Below, piece by piece: positions 27,790 to 38,594 of a stretch of DNA of 64,000 bases; position 1 is the stretch's first letter; each line of letters begins with the position of its first letter. The stretch lies in assembly GCA_025093555.1 (NCBI GenBank), contig JAIWNF010000101.1, positions 27,469 to 91,468 on the forward strand. Direction: 5' to 3'. Position numbers and translations under genes: made by a program. The stretch is from Circinella umbellata (Eukaryota > Mucoromycota > Mucoromycetes > Mucorales > Lichtheimiaceae). The notes beneath the pieces are model-generated. The model saw only the letters and a program-made list of their open reading frames with translations. It was not told where the DNA came from and did not search any database.

Positions 27790-29430
27790 ATATTTTGGAT
27801 CAATTGTTTATAGCAAGTCCCACCCCAAAACAGGGAACACTGTTGGGAATGTGATTTAAGGGTTGTATATTGTATGGTAGTGGGGGAATGGCGCTGAACT
27901 GATTCAGTTTTTCTTGCATATGTGGTTCGAGAAGAGGACAGTATAAGAAATGAGTGCGATGGGCTGCTTGATGTCCACATCTGCAATCCTTAAGAGGATA
28001 TGATGGTAGCCAATGCATATGCTATTTAGTAAGTTGGTGACAATCTTTAGAGAATGCAGGCAGATGAAGAATCAGATCGATGATACGCTTAGTACAGTAT
28101 GTACTGTAGGCAATTAATGGTTTTAAATTTAGTGTGTCTTGAATTGTATTCTTCATCTTGTTTTTCTTTCATAGATGTGGCTGTTGTGTAGCTTATTGAA
28201 ATGTTGATGAACTGGATTGTTAATTGTTATCCTTTTCCATTGATTGTTGGGGTGGTTTTTATCCCACAAGGAGGACAATTTGATTGATTTAGCTATGGGA
28301 AGAACTGGCAGTGTTTGTAGGTGAGCAGCAAACTTTAATTAAAGTATATAGGTTTGAAGCTTTATTAATGGTAAATCAGCCAAGACCATAGAGACCATAG
28401 TAGCAGAATGTTTCGATGTTTTGCGATTTAAAGCTATTTTAATACAACTTTTTTAGGCATTATCTAGTTTTTGAGATAATTAGGGGATAATGCTGCTATT
28501 ACAAGACCATATTCAAATACTGGTCGTATGAATATAATTCAGGCTAAAGGCCTACACCATATAAATAAATTCGTAACTGTTGTAAGGATGCTATATTCCC
28601 TGTTGCCTTCATAGCTCGTTGGTTTACTAGCTGATTATAGTCAATACTAGTACTATTAAATGACAAGCTGAGGTACTGAAAGTAGCTTGTTGTTGGTACA
28701 GGCTGATTGTATAGGCAATAGGTTGGAGGTGTAGCTAATATATTAGATGTTGGATTAATAATCGCACATTGGAAGAATGCCACCTATAACTGTAATCATG
28801 AGAGTGTTGTTCTGCTGTATAAAGTAGAAGTTGCATGTCGTTTGGCAATACAGTTAGGGCTACACCATCAGCATATAATAAAGCTGAAATAATAGTTTTA
28901 GAGTTGTTAGGGCACTGTTTATTAGGACGACTTTTTTTCCCGACAAGGTACTGTTGTTCTTGCACTGAGGCTTCTGTTTTACCATTTATTGGTGTTATAC
29001 AGATGTATAGTGGTTGTTGGCCAGAGTTGTGCATTTTGATATGTAGGCAACAAGGTAGAGTGTTGATAAATACTACATAGAGAAGGGGGCTAAGAATAGA
29101 TTCTTAAAGTACTTCTTTTGCAGGAGAAATATAATGTAGCTGGTAGTTTTTAGAGATGACTACTGCAATATGAACATTATTAAACATGTTATAAGCAATA
29201 CGAAAAGAGCTCTCGGCAATTGGTTCTGCAACGTTGACCATATTGTTTAGCGATTTACTGCATCATATACTGAGGAGATATCGAGAAATGCAAGTACTGG
29301 TAAAGTTTTGTACTCTTTGGTGAATTGCTGAGTAAGCATATGAAGAGATAAAGATTGGCATAGAGAGCTGCGGTGATGGCGAAAACCCCCCTTGTGCAAT
29401 GTCTAGAGCTTCTATATGATCAAGAAGTTT
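27790..29430 (-). mobile_element. Decayed non-LTR (LINE) retrotransposon, reverse transcriptase and 3' region
   Basis: On the minus strand, broken frames give a LINE-type reverse transcriptase. About 28735-28960 reads SALLYADGVALTVLPNDM, where the active-site YADD has become YADG, followed by YSYRWHSS. The next frame (28544-28783) gives NQPVPTTSYFQYLSLSFNS and NQRAMKATGNIASLQQL. The 3' part (27800-28018) ends in CRCGHQAAHRTHFLYCPLL, a Cys/His motif commonly found after the RT in LINEs. The 5' end fades out near 29430, where fragments of earlier RT motifs can be seen. Multiple frameshifts and stops make it non-functional. No target duplication or poly(A) tail was identified. Confidence 0.75.
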
Positions 29431-31032
29431 TGGTAGTAAGCAATGTTCAAGAATCTTATGTAGTATACTTGTGAGGCTATGTCTTCATTATCAAAAAAAA
29501 ACGAGATGACTTATATAAATAACTTTTGTAGGTGGCTACTATAACAAAAATATTAGCAGGATAAATTCTGTCTTTTCCTTTTTGAAGCATTCTATACTAC
29601 TTTTTGGGATTATAGCCCCTTCTATAACATGTTTTAATACTCTATATAAAAGATAATAAAATTTAAGTTTTCTTTTTAATTACCCAAAGTTGCATAATTT
29701 TCAATGGTTTATGGTAATACAAATAACTATATGAATAACAAATTATGTATTGTTTATAATAAAATTCAAGAATTGGAAAAATCCCTTTCCCCTTTGATTG
29801 AGTGTATACAAGATAAAAAAGATGTAATAGATAATCATTTGTTTATAATAAAATGCAAAGAGTAGAAATAAATAACTAAATCCCCTCTTTTATTGAGAGT
29901 ATACACAACCTTTATATCATAAGAAGCATATGTGGCAAATAATTATTTGTTTATAAGTAATAAAATACAAAGAATCAAGTACATACACAATTTTCATATT
30001 ATATGGAAAACAAAGTCGGGGGACTATTTATAAGCAATAAAAAAAGGAGCCAAAAAAAACACTGAAAAAAATATAAATATAAGAATTATAGTGGCAATAT
30101 GATAATTATTGTGCGTTAGTTTTTTTTCACTTGCATGTTATAAAGTTTACGAAATATAAAAGGAAATTATCAAATACAAATACTGTATATGGCTTCTGAA
30201 CATACTGCAGCTTGCTTATTTATTTATTTAATAATTCTAACAGCTTGATTATCTACTTTTCGTACAATGAAAGATTATAGAAATAAATAAGTAAACACAG
30301 GGTTCAAGAAGTTAAGGGTTGTGTATAGTAAATGATAAAAGGTAGAAAATAAATAAAACAATAATAAAAGAAATAAATAAAATATGCTCCAACGATGATT
30401 TCACTAAGATTATCCCAAAATCAATAATGCAATTTCAAATGATCAAATAACCAGAATAAGATAATGTTTATTATAGATTTTACAATCAGTATTTATACTC
30501 AGTCTCTAAAAGAAAAAGATCTGTTTCTAACTAACGAATATATTATCTATATTTTGATAGATAATTATATAAAAGAGAATGGGTAATATTCAATATAATG
30601 GAATTATACTACCTTAAGTGTGACAACAAGGTGAACATAACATACGGTAAGAAAATAAAAAGAAATATATTGGGTAAGAAGACAGAGGTTATAAAACGGA
30701 TATGATAAGGAAGAATAATAGGGTAAATAGAATAAAAAGGGATCCAATATGAAAGAATAGCACCAAGCACAAAAACCATACTAGTAGAGAGGATACAAAT
30801 ATATAAGGATAAAGAGAAATACAGTAAAGGAAATAACACAATAAGGAGAATAATGATAATACAATAATAATTTTCACTAGATGCAAATAAAATTGATAAC
30901 AAAATATAATAATACCAAATATAAAATAATAACCATACACAGGGAATCATGTAAAATATAAATGGTATATAGAATGGAATCAATAATTTTATGAAGAAAA
31001 GCAAGTTATTAAAATTTTTGGTGCTAACAATT
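29431..31032. other. AT-rich spacer left of the minus-strand gypsy element
   Basis: Apart from the tandem repeat above, very AT-rich sequence. The hydrophobic Tyr/Leu/Ile-rich ORFs between 30609 and 31004 (-) look like translated AT-rich non-coding DNA. This position should hold the 3' LTR of the gypsy element at 31.0-34.4 kb, but I could not confirm an LTR by eye. Confidence 0.4.
29745..30020. repeat. Diverged tandem repeat, about 100-120 bp period
   Basis: Three starts of the shared string TTGTTTATAA (near 29748, 29839 and 29948) are each followed by related text (TAATAAAA, a CAAAGA/CAAGAA block, then a TCCC-containing block and GAGTGTATACA or GAGAGTATACA). About 2.5 copies, diverged. Confidence 0.5.
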
Positions 31033-33122
31033 TCATAACAGCACCACTGCGGCTGGTCTTAGTAGGTCTGGAAGTGTATTTTGTAAACCAGGAATATGAG
31101 CAATTTTTATACTAGGATAAGATAAAATAGTTTCAAACCAGTTAATCATCATACAATTAGCGATTGGCTGTGTTTTTAACCTACATAAAGAGTGATGATC
31201 AGTATGAAGTTCAAATTCTTGACTACATACATATTGATAAAATTTGTGAAGAGCGAAAATGATAGCAAGAAGTTTTTTTTTAGTTGTAGAATAATTTCTT
31301 TCTGACTTTGATAATGTATACGACATGAAAGCAACATGTCTTGTTTCATTGTTAATTATTTGATAAAGAACACAAGCTATACCAGAATTACTAGTGTCAG
31401 TGCCAATATAAAATTTTTCATTTAAATTTGGATAGCATAAAATAGAGCTTTAGTCAATATTTGTTGTACAGTGTCAAAAGCTTTTTGTTGTACGACGCCC
31501 TATTTGCCTGTAAGAGTCTTTTCATGACATAAAATATCAATAGGAGACATAATTTTGGCACAGTTTGGTATGGACAAATGAAAATTATTAATTAGACCAT
31601 CAAATTTCATACAATCCTTGCCTGTTTTCAAAGGTAGATAGTCTAAGACAATTGTTACTTTATGAATGTCTAGAGCGATACCTGTAGAAGAAATACAGAA
31701 TCCGAGTAAATGTGTGCTAGATTGAGCATAACTACATTTGTTAAGATTAAGGATGAGATTGGCATCTATTAAAGTTTTAATAGCTTGAGAGACATGATCT
31801 GCATATTCTTGCATGTTTGTTGATGCGACAATAATGTCATTGATAAAACAGTTAACGAATGAAAGATCATAGAATAAAAGATTCGTAACTCGTTGAAAAG
31901 CACTACTAAGAGTTTTTAATCCAAAACAACCTTTTGCATATGAGTATTGTTTTCCTAAGAGCATAAAACTAAGTTTTTGTTGATGCTCTTGTAGAACAGG
32001 AAATCTTTCAAATGCGGTTTTTAAATCAAGTGTTGTAAAGACAGTGCATCCACTTAATCGTGAAAAGATGTCTTGACTATTATTGATAGAATGTCTATCG
32101 TTATTACATAAAGCATTATTAATTCTATGTATATCTAAGCAGAGACAATGTTTTTTAATACCCTCAGGACCAGCTGCTTTAGGTACTGCTATTAATGGTT
32201 GATTCCATGCTGTATTAATAGGAGCAGGAATGATAACACCTTCTCTTAACCAACGACTAATCGTTTCTTTTAATTCAGGAATTAAAGCTGATGGTAAAGG
32301 ATATTGTGGTCTATATATCGTAATATTAGGTGGTGTATCTAACCGAATCATAGCTTTTGGTAAAGGACAGTATGATATAAGTGGAATATTTTCATTTTGG
32401 GTTAGAAATGGTTTCATTTTTGCATGAAAGCTAAGTTGTTGTTCTTTAGTTTCAGCAGGTGAGTTATTAGGAGTAAGAACATTATGTGAAGTATTATCAC
32501 TAATATGTGGATGTGGATTATCATCCCAAGATGTTGTGAGACCATGGATAGAAATACCCAGTTTTGGCATGAGATTCATCCCAATAGCCATTGTAGTATT
32601 TTCTGAAAGCGGTAAAGCTTCAAAGGTATGAGTGACTGTTTTGCCCCCATATTTTAAAAAAACACTTTTCACTTCCTCAACTCTTTTTCCTTTTAAACCC
32701 TCAATACATGTTATCATGGGAGCGTTATATGTGAAAGGTGTAATGGTAAAATTATTTTTATTTAAAAAATTTATATTAAGAGATGACCAATCCACACCTG
32801 TATCTAGCAAGGCTAGCATTCTTATTTTATTCTGTAAAATAATAGGAACAAAGATAGTGGAAGGTAAGTTTGTGTCATTCAAAATAGTTGGTTCATTTTT
32901 TAAATGGTTCTTTTTAATATTGGTAGAATATTGTAATAAGAAATTGTATTGACCATTACCTTTGTTGTTATTAGATGAGGAATTCATCAGTTCATTGTCA
33001 TCGACCTCTAGCAAGTTTTCCAACTGTGAGGTGACATGGGACATACAGCTTCGTGTGGTATTATTATTATTAATATTCGCATGTCTAGCATGAAGCATTT
33101 CGGCATACTGGTGACCCATCAC
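31033..33122 (-). pseudogene. Gypsy pol remnant: protease, reverse transcriptase, RNase H
   Basis: The frame 33122-31500 (540 codons) holds a retropepsin-like motif ALLDTGVDWSS at about residues 105-115 (usual form LDTGA), then a Ty3-type RT: LREGVIIPAPINTAWNQP, TTLDLKTAFERFPV, SYAKGCFGLKTLSSAFQRV and the active-site box FINDIIVAS, in which the first catalytic Asp of xxDD is Asn. A frame break near 31500 precedes the RNase H piece (31326-31033), with LSKSERNYSTTKKKLLAII and the DHHSL motif. The catalytic change and breaks make it inactive. Confidence 0.82.
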
Positions 33123-34437
33123 AAAAGGAACATAGCAGCAGAAATGGCACCAGTTTACCTTTGCAGCATTATATAGACTAGAGGAGCTGCCTAGGAAACC
33201 ACAATTATTATTATTGCGATTACCAAAAAAGCTATTATTGTTGTTATTATTGTGAGAAGAGCCAAGAACTTCTTTTAACTTATCACATTCCCAGTGACGA
33301 TGGTTGGATTTAAAATGTAATGGACATGTGTTTTTATTGTTGATGGCTAGACCTTTTTCTTTGTTCTTTTTATTTTTACTGTTGTTGTTATTAGACTTAC
33401 AACAACATTTCTTTAATAGTTTTTCTTCATCCGAGCCTGGTTCTGAATCACTTGAATGATCATCTGCCGAGGAAGGCGCCCAATCACTGGCTTCTGAGGA
33501 AGTGTCTGCAGTGACAAGAGATTGTACAGTCTATACTACCAGTTCAATATTTTTAGGTATCTTGTCACTATAGTGATTGGCAATAAGAGTCCATACTTGT
33601 TTGCGATATTGCCAGTTTAATGAACAGAGATAGTTGAAAACCAGGTCTTAGTTGTTGGGGATACCATACTTAAATGCATACTCTTGCATCTTATTTGAAT
33701 ACTTGCAGAGAGGTTCAGTTTTACCCTGCTTTATGGTCCAGATACAGTGACGTCTGTAAAAGATCGTGTATGGTGAAGTGAAATATTTTTCAACTTCTTG
33801 TTGAAAAGATAACCAGTTCGTAACTCCATCCTTTTTCATAGTTGTCAATAACTATGCTTATCAATTAGCATTACAAGTGAGAGGGATAAGTCGGCACCAG
33901 TTTTGTTCGACGTCAAGACCATATGCATCAAGGTAGACTTTAAAATCATTCAAGAAAGTTTCTGCCGAGTCATAGCTTTCATGACGTTTGTTATGACAGT
34001 GTTGACCCTTCGATTAGAAAGTGGGCAAGTCTTTAGGAACCAACGTGTTTTTTGATGAACTTGCATACTTGCTTCTGTTTTAATAAGTTGATGTAATTAT
34101 TGTCACTCTTGAAGAAGATTTTCAATAATGGGAAGACGATGCTTCTAGTTTTTATATTGTTGAATAAGGTTTTGTACCTCTCCATATTACCTCTGACAGT
34201 AGCAAGGTGCAACAAATTAGCACTGTGAGTGATTTGTTGTTGGAAGTAATAAGCTGTTAAAGAAGGGTCACTACCGGTACCAAGGTCTTCTAGATTGATG
34301 CTACCTAAACCATCTTGAACATTGGGGATCTATGGAGCTTCACCCATCATAGTATCATTGGCATGAGCGTGTTGAGATTGGTTATTATTATTAATGGGAG
34401 TTTATTAGTTGTTGTTGGGGGATAAATTGTTTAACAT
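33123..34437 (-). pseudogene. Gag-like region of the minus-strand gypsy element
   Basis: Starts with an ATG at 34437 (MLNNLSPNNN) and is interrupted by several in-frame stops. Fragments include LLHLATVRGNMERYKTLFNN (34200 region) and VTNWLSFQQEVEKYFTSPY (33830 region), compatible with a gypsy capsid. Near 33310-33410 a Lys/Asn-rich stretch is followed by CPLHFKSNHRHWECDKL, and near 33130-33160 by WCHFCC, possible zinc-binding motifs of a nucleocapsid. Assignment rests on position relative to pol. Confidence 0.6.
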
Positions 34438-35617
34438 TGTATGATAGTTTACAAGAAAAAAATGTAGTATTTATGCATATGAATTTAACAGGAAAATAAG
34501 GTAAGTATAAAAATGATAATAGAATAAGTCTTGTGAGAGTCTTTCAGATGTTTTATTATATGAAAATAATATTGAGATAAAAAGATATATGATAATTATT
34601 TCTATTACAAGTTTCATATATATGTTTTAGATGTGTATTTTCCTGTATTTGTAGATAATGTTATATGATGTTAATTATGTATTATATAATTGTGAATAAA
34701 TAAATTATGTTTGATTATTATATTTGTATATTGTATATAAAGTGTTATTGTGGTAGAATTATTATTTGTGTATTTAGAAAGCAACCAATATAAGATTATT
34801 TTAGTGTTTTTTACATATAGTTTATATTTTAATTATCTGAGATGAAGGATTGATATGTGCTATATAACAATTCCAACAGGAAATAATGAAAAGTAAATTC
34901 TTCAATATGCTTTATTACTAGAACTTGATAATTATTCATAAGGGTGGGTTTATAATAGAAAACTCTAATTATATGTTGACAAGATAATAATATTAATAAT
35001 AATAATAATACTAATAATTATAAGGTAATTAGCAATTAGAAATAGCAGATAAAGGAGAGGATAATATAAAAATAAGGAATCCGGTCTAATATAGATGGAA
35101 AATAAAATAAATAGCTCTATAAATAGTATGATGTAAGTTAGAAAATAATGCACTAGAAGATGGTTGAAGGAAAAGGATCTAAAATATAGGTATGCTAAAA
35201 TATGAAGGAGTATTGAAGGGCTTTAAGTAGATTAATAATTACAGGTGATTAAGGAAATGATAAATCAGATAGAAGGATGGATAATTTAGGGTCGTTTATG
35301 TAAGCATTTTTGAATGAATATAGAGCATTTAGAGCTTGGCCAGATCATCTGTTCCATAGTGTATCACCCTTGATATATTGTGTGGTAGTTTTATTTGGTC
35401 AGACTAAAGAAAAGGTTTATATAATTCATGATTTAGAATTTGATTCTTAGGTAGCCATATGACCACTTAAGTACATATAAATAAGGGCAGTTCAACTACA
35501 AAATAATAAATCTTGATCTTTTCTATCTCTTTTACTTTTACTTTTACCTTTTTCTTTTAATTGACTTTCAACAGCATTTACAACAAGAAATACTCTACCA
35601 TGTGTCCACCTTATTAT
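34438..35617. other. AT-rich spacer between gypsy gag and tRNA-Leu
   Basis: About 1.2 kb, expected to include the 5' LTR of the minus-strand gypsy element, but no matching LTR pair was recognised by eye. No coding potential supported. Confidence 0.4.
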
Positions 35618-35699
35618 GGTGAGATGGCCGAGCGGTCTAAGGCGGCAGGTTTAGGCCCTGCTCTCTTCGGAGGCGTGGGTTCAAATCCCACTCTCATCA
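35618..35699 (+). tRNA. tRNA-Leu (anticodon UAG), intronless
   Basis: 82 nt folding as a class II tRNA: acceptor GGTGAGA pairs with TCTCATC (one G-U), D arm GCCGAGCGGTCTAAGGC, anticodon stem GCAGG/CCTGC around loop TTTAGGC (anticodon TAG, reads CUA), long variable arm with a TTCG-capped hairpin, and T arm GTGGG-TTCAAAT-CCCAC containing the B box. The discriminator is A, as expected for leucine. No intron. Solo LTRs begin 46 bp downstream. Confidence 0.95.
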
Positions 35700-35744
35700 G
35701 TAAATTATTTTGTTACTGTAATGGCGTAATATATTTTGGTAGAT

Positions 35745-36142
35745 TGTCGTAATATATTTTGGCAGATAACACCATAGCCAAATAAAATAGAATAACAAAA
35801 AGGGAAAATATAAGAATAAAGGGTAATGAAAGATATCCTTTTATTTAATAAAATAATCCACTATTTATATATTTTCTAAACTACTGTGGATGTGAATAAT
35901 ATAATATTGATGTATAATAATAATAATAATTAGTAATGATAATAATAATGATAATGTTACTGCGGAAGATAATGAATGGTGAAGTGATCATAGTTAATAT
36001 GAGTCCTTGTGTAAAGACATGCTGCGGTTTATGATAAAGAAATAAAAGGAGAAACCACAGTAAAAGAAGTATAATCGGTATTAAAAATAACCGATTAATA
36101 ATTATACTATGAAGGTAACACTAAATATTTTTAGCTACGACA
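35745..36142 (-). repeat. Solo gypsy LTR, reverse orientation
   Basis: On the plus strand it runs from TGTCGTAATATATTTTGG to TTTTTAGCTACGACA, the reverse complement of the family ends TGTCGTAGC...TATTACGACA. About 398 bp. A short extra LTR-end fragment (about 18 bp ending in GGTAGA) lies just left at 35726-35743. No internal element sequence is attached. Confidence 0.75.
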
Positions 36143-36148
36143 AGATGA

Positions 36149-36542
36149 TGTCGTAATTATTGATCAGTTATTTTTAATACTGATTATGCTTTCTTACTGC
36201 GGCTCTCTTTTTATTCATTATCATCTGCAGTATTACTATTACTATTATTAATTATTTATTTGTTATTATCAACATCATCCGCAGTAACAATATCATTATT
36301 ATTTATTATTATTATTATCTTCTGCAGTAGTTTAGAAAACATATAAATATAAGATTATTTTATTAAATAAAAAGACATCTTTTATCTACCCTACATTTTA
36401 TCTATTACCTTTGTGGTCTTTTCCTATGTGGTTATAATTACCTGTGTGGTCATATTAGTCTTCGTGATTACATTATCCGTCATATTTACATTCTCTCTTT
36501 GTGGTTCTCTCTCCATGGTTTTATCAATAAAAAAATACGACA
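36149..36542 (+). repeat. Gypsy LTR, forward, lacking about 25 bp at its start
   Basis: Begins TGTCGTAATTATTGATCAG, which aligns with internal position about 25 of the next LTR, and ends AAAAATACGACA. With the reverse LTR at 35745-36142 it makes an inverted repeat with arms near 370-390 bp and a short spacer. Confidence 0.65.
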
Positions 36543-36547
36543 TAGAT

Positions 36548-36940
36548 TGTCATAGCCAAAATAATTCATGTTGTAATTATTAATCGGTTATTTTTAATAC
36601 CGATTATACTTCTTTTTACTGCGGCTTCTTTTCTCATTTCTTACTATATCTGCAGTAATATTATTATTATTCTTATTATTATCATCTGCAGTAATATTAT
36701 TAATATTGCTATCATTATCACTTATAATATTATTATCATTATTCATCCGTAGTAATATCATTATTAATCATTATTATCATACATCATTATTATATTCCTT
36801 ACATCTGCAGTAGTTTAGAAAATATATAAATAGTTGGTTGTTTTATTAAATAAAAACATTATCTTTTATTCTTTTATTTTCCTTTTCTTATTTATATTTT
36901 ATTTGGCTTGGTATTGTTCCACCATAAAAATATTACGACA
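36548..36940 (+). repeat. Solo gypsy LTR, forward
   Basis: Starts TGTCATAGCC and ends AAATATTACGACA. It is separated from the previous LTR by 5 bp (TAGAT) and from the LTR of copy A1 by 8 bp. Contains the family block CGGTTATTTTTAATACCG and repeated ATC(T/C)GCAGTA motifs. Confidence 0.7.
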
Positions 36941-36948
36941 GGATGTAT

Positions 36949-37293
36949 TGTTGTAGCCATAAATAGCAGTAACTCTACTTTACCTTTTTTATCCATTTGT
37001 GATACTTTTGTAAACATATTTTATTTTTATATTGCAACATAGTTAATCTATATCACTGTCACATCATCATAATAATTATTCGAACACATAGTCAACCCTC
37101 AGTCACGAACATGTATATTATCATTATTAGTTTATTATATACCTTATAAGTAGCTTAGAAAATATATAAATACTCCTTCACATTTCATATAATAAAACAT
37201 CATTATTCAACTTATACTTTATTTATTTATTATCTTTTGTTCTATTCTATTTCTAATTGGCTATGGTGTTATCTGCCAAAATATATTATAACA
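36949..37293 (+). repeat. 5' LTR of gypsy A1
   Basis: 345 bp, nearly colinear with the two 347-bp LTRs of copy A2. Short terminal inverted repeat (TGTTGTA / TATAACA). Confidence 0.85.
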
Positions 37294-37295
37294 AT

Positions 37296-37303
37296 TGGTA
37301 GCG
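37296..37303 (+). other. Primer-binding site, A1
   Basis: TGGTAGCG, 2 bp after the LTR. It is complementary to CGCTACCA, the 3' end usual for initiator Met tRNA. The same 8 bases follow the LTRs of A2 and B. tRNA identity is inferred from 8 bases only. Confidence 0.6.
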
Positions 37304-37342
37304 ACAGAAATTAAATAATATATATATATATATATATATTTT

Positions 37343-38578
37343 ATGTCCAAACAAGTCTATTCACTTGATAAATATAAGAACATACCTAGTTTTCATGAAT
37401 ACCACACAAGTAATAACGATCCAACAATAGACTTAGAACAAGAAACCTTTACAACAAAATAAGGAATTACCTTTGAAGATCTAGTATTAAAAATGTCAGA
37501 AGAAAATAAAGTTATCATGCAAGCATTAACCAAGTTGTTAGAAAAACAAAGCTCTAGACCTACCTTTCATAGTCATATATGTGAACTTGACATGTATCAT
37601 GGTGACCATGGACTAGATGCCACTACTAGATGGATTCGCTCCATTGAACAATATCTCAAGATGGCTGATTTGAGCTCGCACAAATGGTCTGATTATGCTG
37701 CAACCTTGTTGCGTGATGAAGCTAACACTTGGTGGAGACAACAAGAATTAATAGGAGATTGTAATGAATGGTCAGTATTTAAGAAAAGATTTTTGAGGAA
37801 CTTTAGCCCTCTAAATTGCTTACAATTGGCTCATGATCATCTGGCATCCCTTGTTCAAACAAGTACTATAGCAAACTACATATCAAAATTTCAAGCAGCC
37901 TGGATCGATTCCAACGAGGGTTACAACCTACTATTCGTCTTCAAGTTATGACATGTTTCCCCTTTACAACTGATGATGCAATGCGTTTGGCCTTAGCATA
38001 GAGATACGTCCATATATTAATATAATTTTTACCTTTTTTCATACATTTTTTTTATTTTTTATTTAAATCTTTTTTTAAAATTAATAAAATTGTTGGGATA
38101 AATAGTTATTTTAAATTTATTTTTTATATTTTTATTATTTATTATGTTATTAAAACTAAATATTCTTAATATTTTATGTATTTTATTCCCTTTAAAATCA
38201 TGTAATATGGGACGTATCTCAGTCGAAGCTGCACAACAACGAAGTCAAAATATTTTATCCAAAAATAATCATCATCCTCTGTCGGTGCAATATCAACATC
38301 AACAATCCGCTCTTCTAGTGTAGCACCTATGGACTTGGATGCCATTCGTTTATGAAGACAAGAATCAAATTGGCACTCATCAGGATGCAGTATTAATAAT
38401 CATTGGCGTGGTAATAATGATTTTCGTGGTAGTAACAATAATTATCGGGAATATTATAATTGTGGTGGCTTTGGTCATATTGCTCGTTTCTGCTCTTCCC
38501 CTCATCGCCAAGGTCGATCCAATAATCAACATCAAGGATGGTCATACCAGGGAAAAGGCCAAGCACGTCAGGATTAAA
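37343..38578 (+). pseudogene. Gag of gypsy A1, broken
   Basis: Starts ATGTCCAAACAAGTC as in A2. A TAA at 37459-37461 replaces the CAA of A2 after the 39th codon. The capsid region (WIRSIEQYLKMADL, RDEANTWWRQQEL) follows. It lacks a short block present in A2 (the VDEEALD region near 37905) and is cut by the 223-bp MITE at 37999. The zinc knuckle (YYNCGGFGHIARFC) has Tyr in place of the first Cys, also true of A2 but not of B. Ends in the frameshift overlap. Confidence 0.8.
37999..38221. mobile_element. 223-bp MITE with terminal inverted repeats, inside A1 gag
   Basis: Copy A2 reads CTTAGCAGTCGAAGC without interruption; A1 has 223 extra bases at that point. Ends are AGATACGTCC(A)ATAT on the left and the reverse complement, ATATGGGACGTATCT, on the right, so the inverted repeat is about 11-15 bp with one insertion. 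The interior is almost pure A and T with no ORF. A 2-bp duplication (CA) is possible, but the boundary is ambiguous by 2 bp, so the superfamily is not assigned. Confidence 0.8.
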
Positions 38579-38594
38579 GGGAGTCCTGCCGTGT
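38550..38594 (+). promoter_or_regulatory. -1 ribosomal frameshift signal, A1 copy
   Basis: GGGAAAA (38550-38556), 6-nt spacer, stem GCACG (38563-38567) with CGTGT (38590-38594) and an inner stem CAGGA/TCCTG. Same sequence as in copy A2. Confidence 0.65.

Larger units (their letters stand above)
31033..34437 (-). mobile_element. Decayed Ty3/gypsy retrotransposon, minus strand (internal region)
   Basis: Reading right to left: a gag-like region, a Cys/His region, aspartic protease, reverse transcriptase and RNase H. It differs clearly from families A and B further right, with low similarity outside the RT motifs. Stops and frameshifts occur throughout. No integrase was seen, so the element is truncated or decayed past recognition on its left side. 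LTRs were not confirmed. Confidence 0.8.

Noticed and set aside
30609..31004. Membrane protein ORFs on the minus strand
   Set aside because: Composition is what AT-rich DNA gives by chance (Ile, Tyr, Phe, Leu); two overlapping frames look equally hydrophobic and nothing supports either.
35745..37293. Tandem LTRs as a CRISPR-like or satellite array
   Set aside because: Units are about 390-bp LTRs with TG..CA ends in both orientations, not short spaced repeats, and this is a eukaryotic genome.
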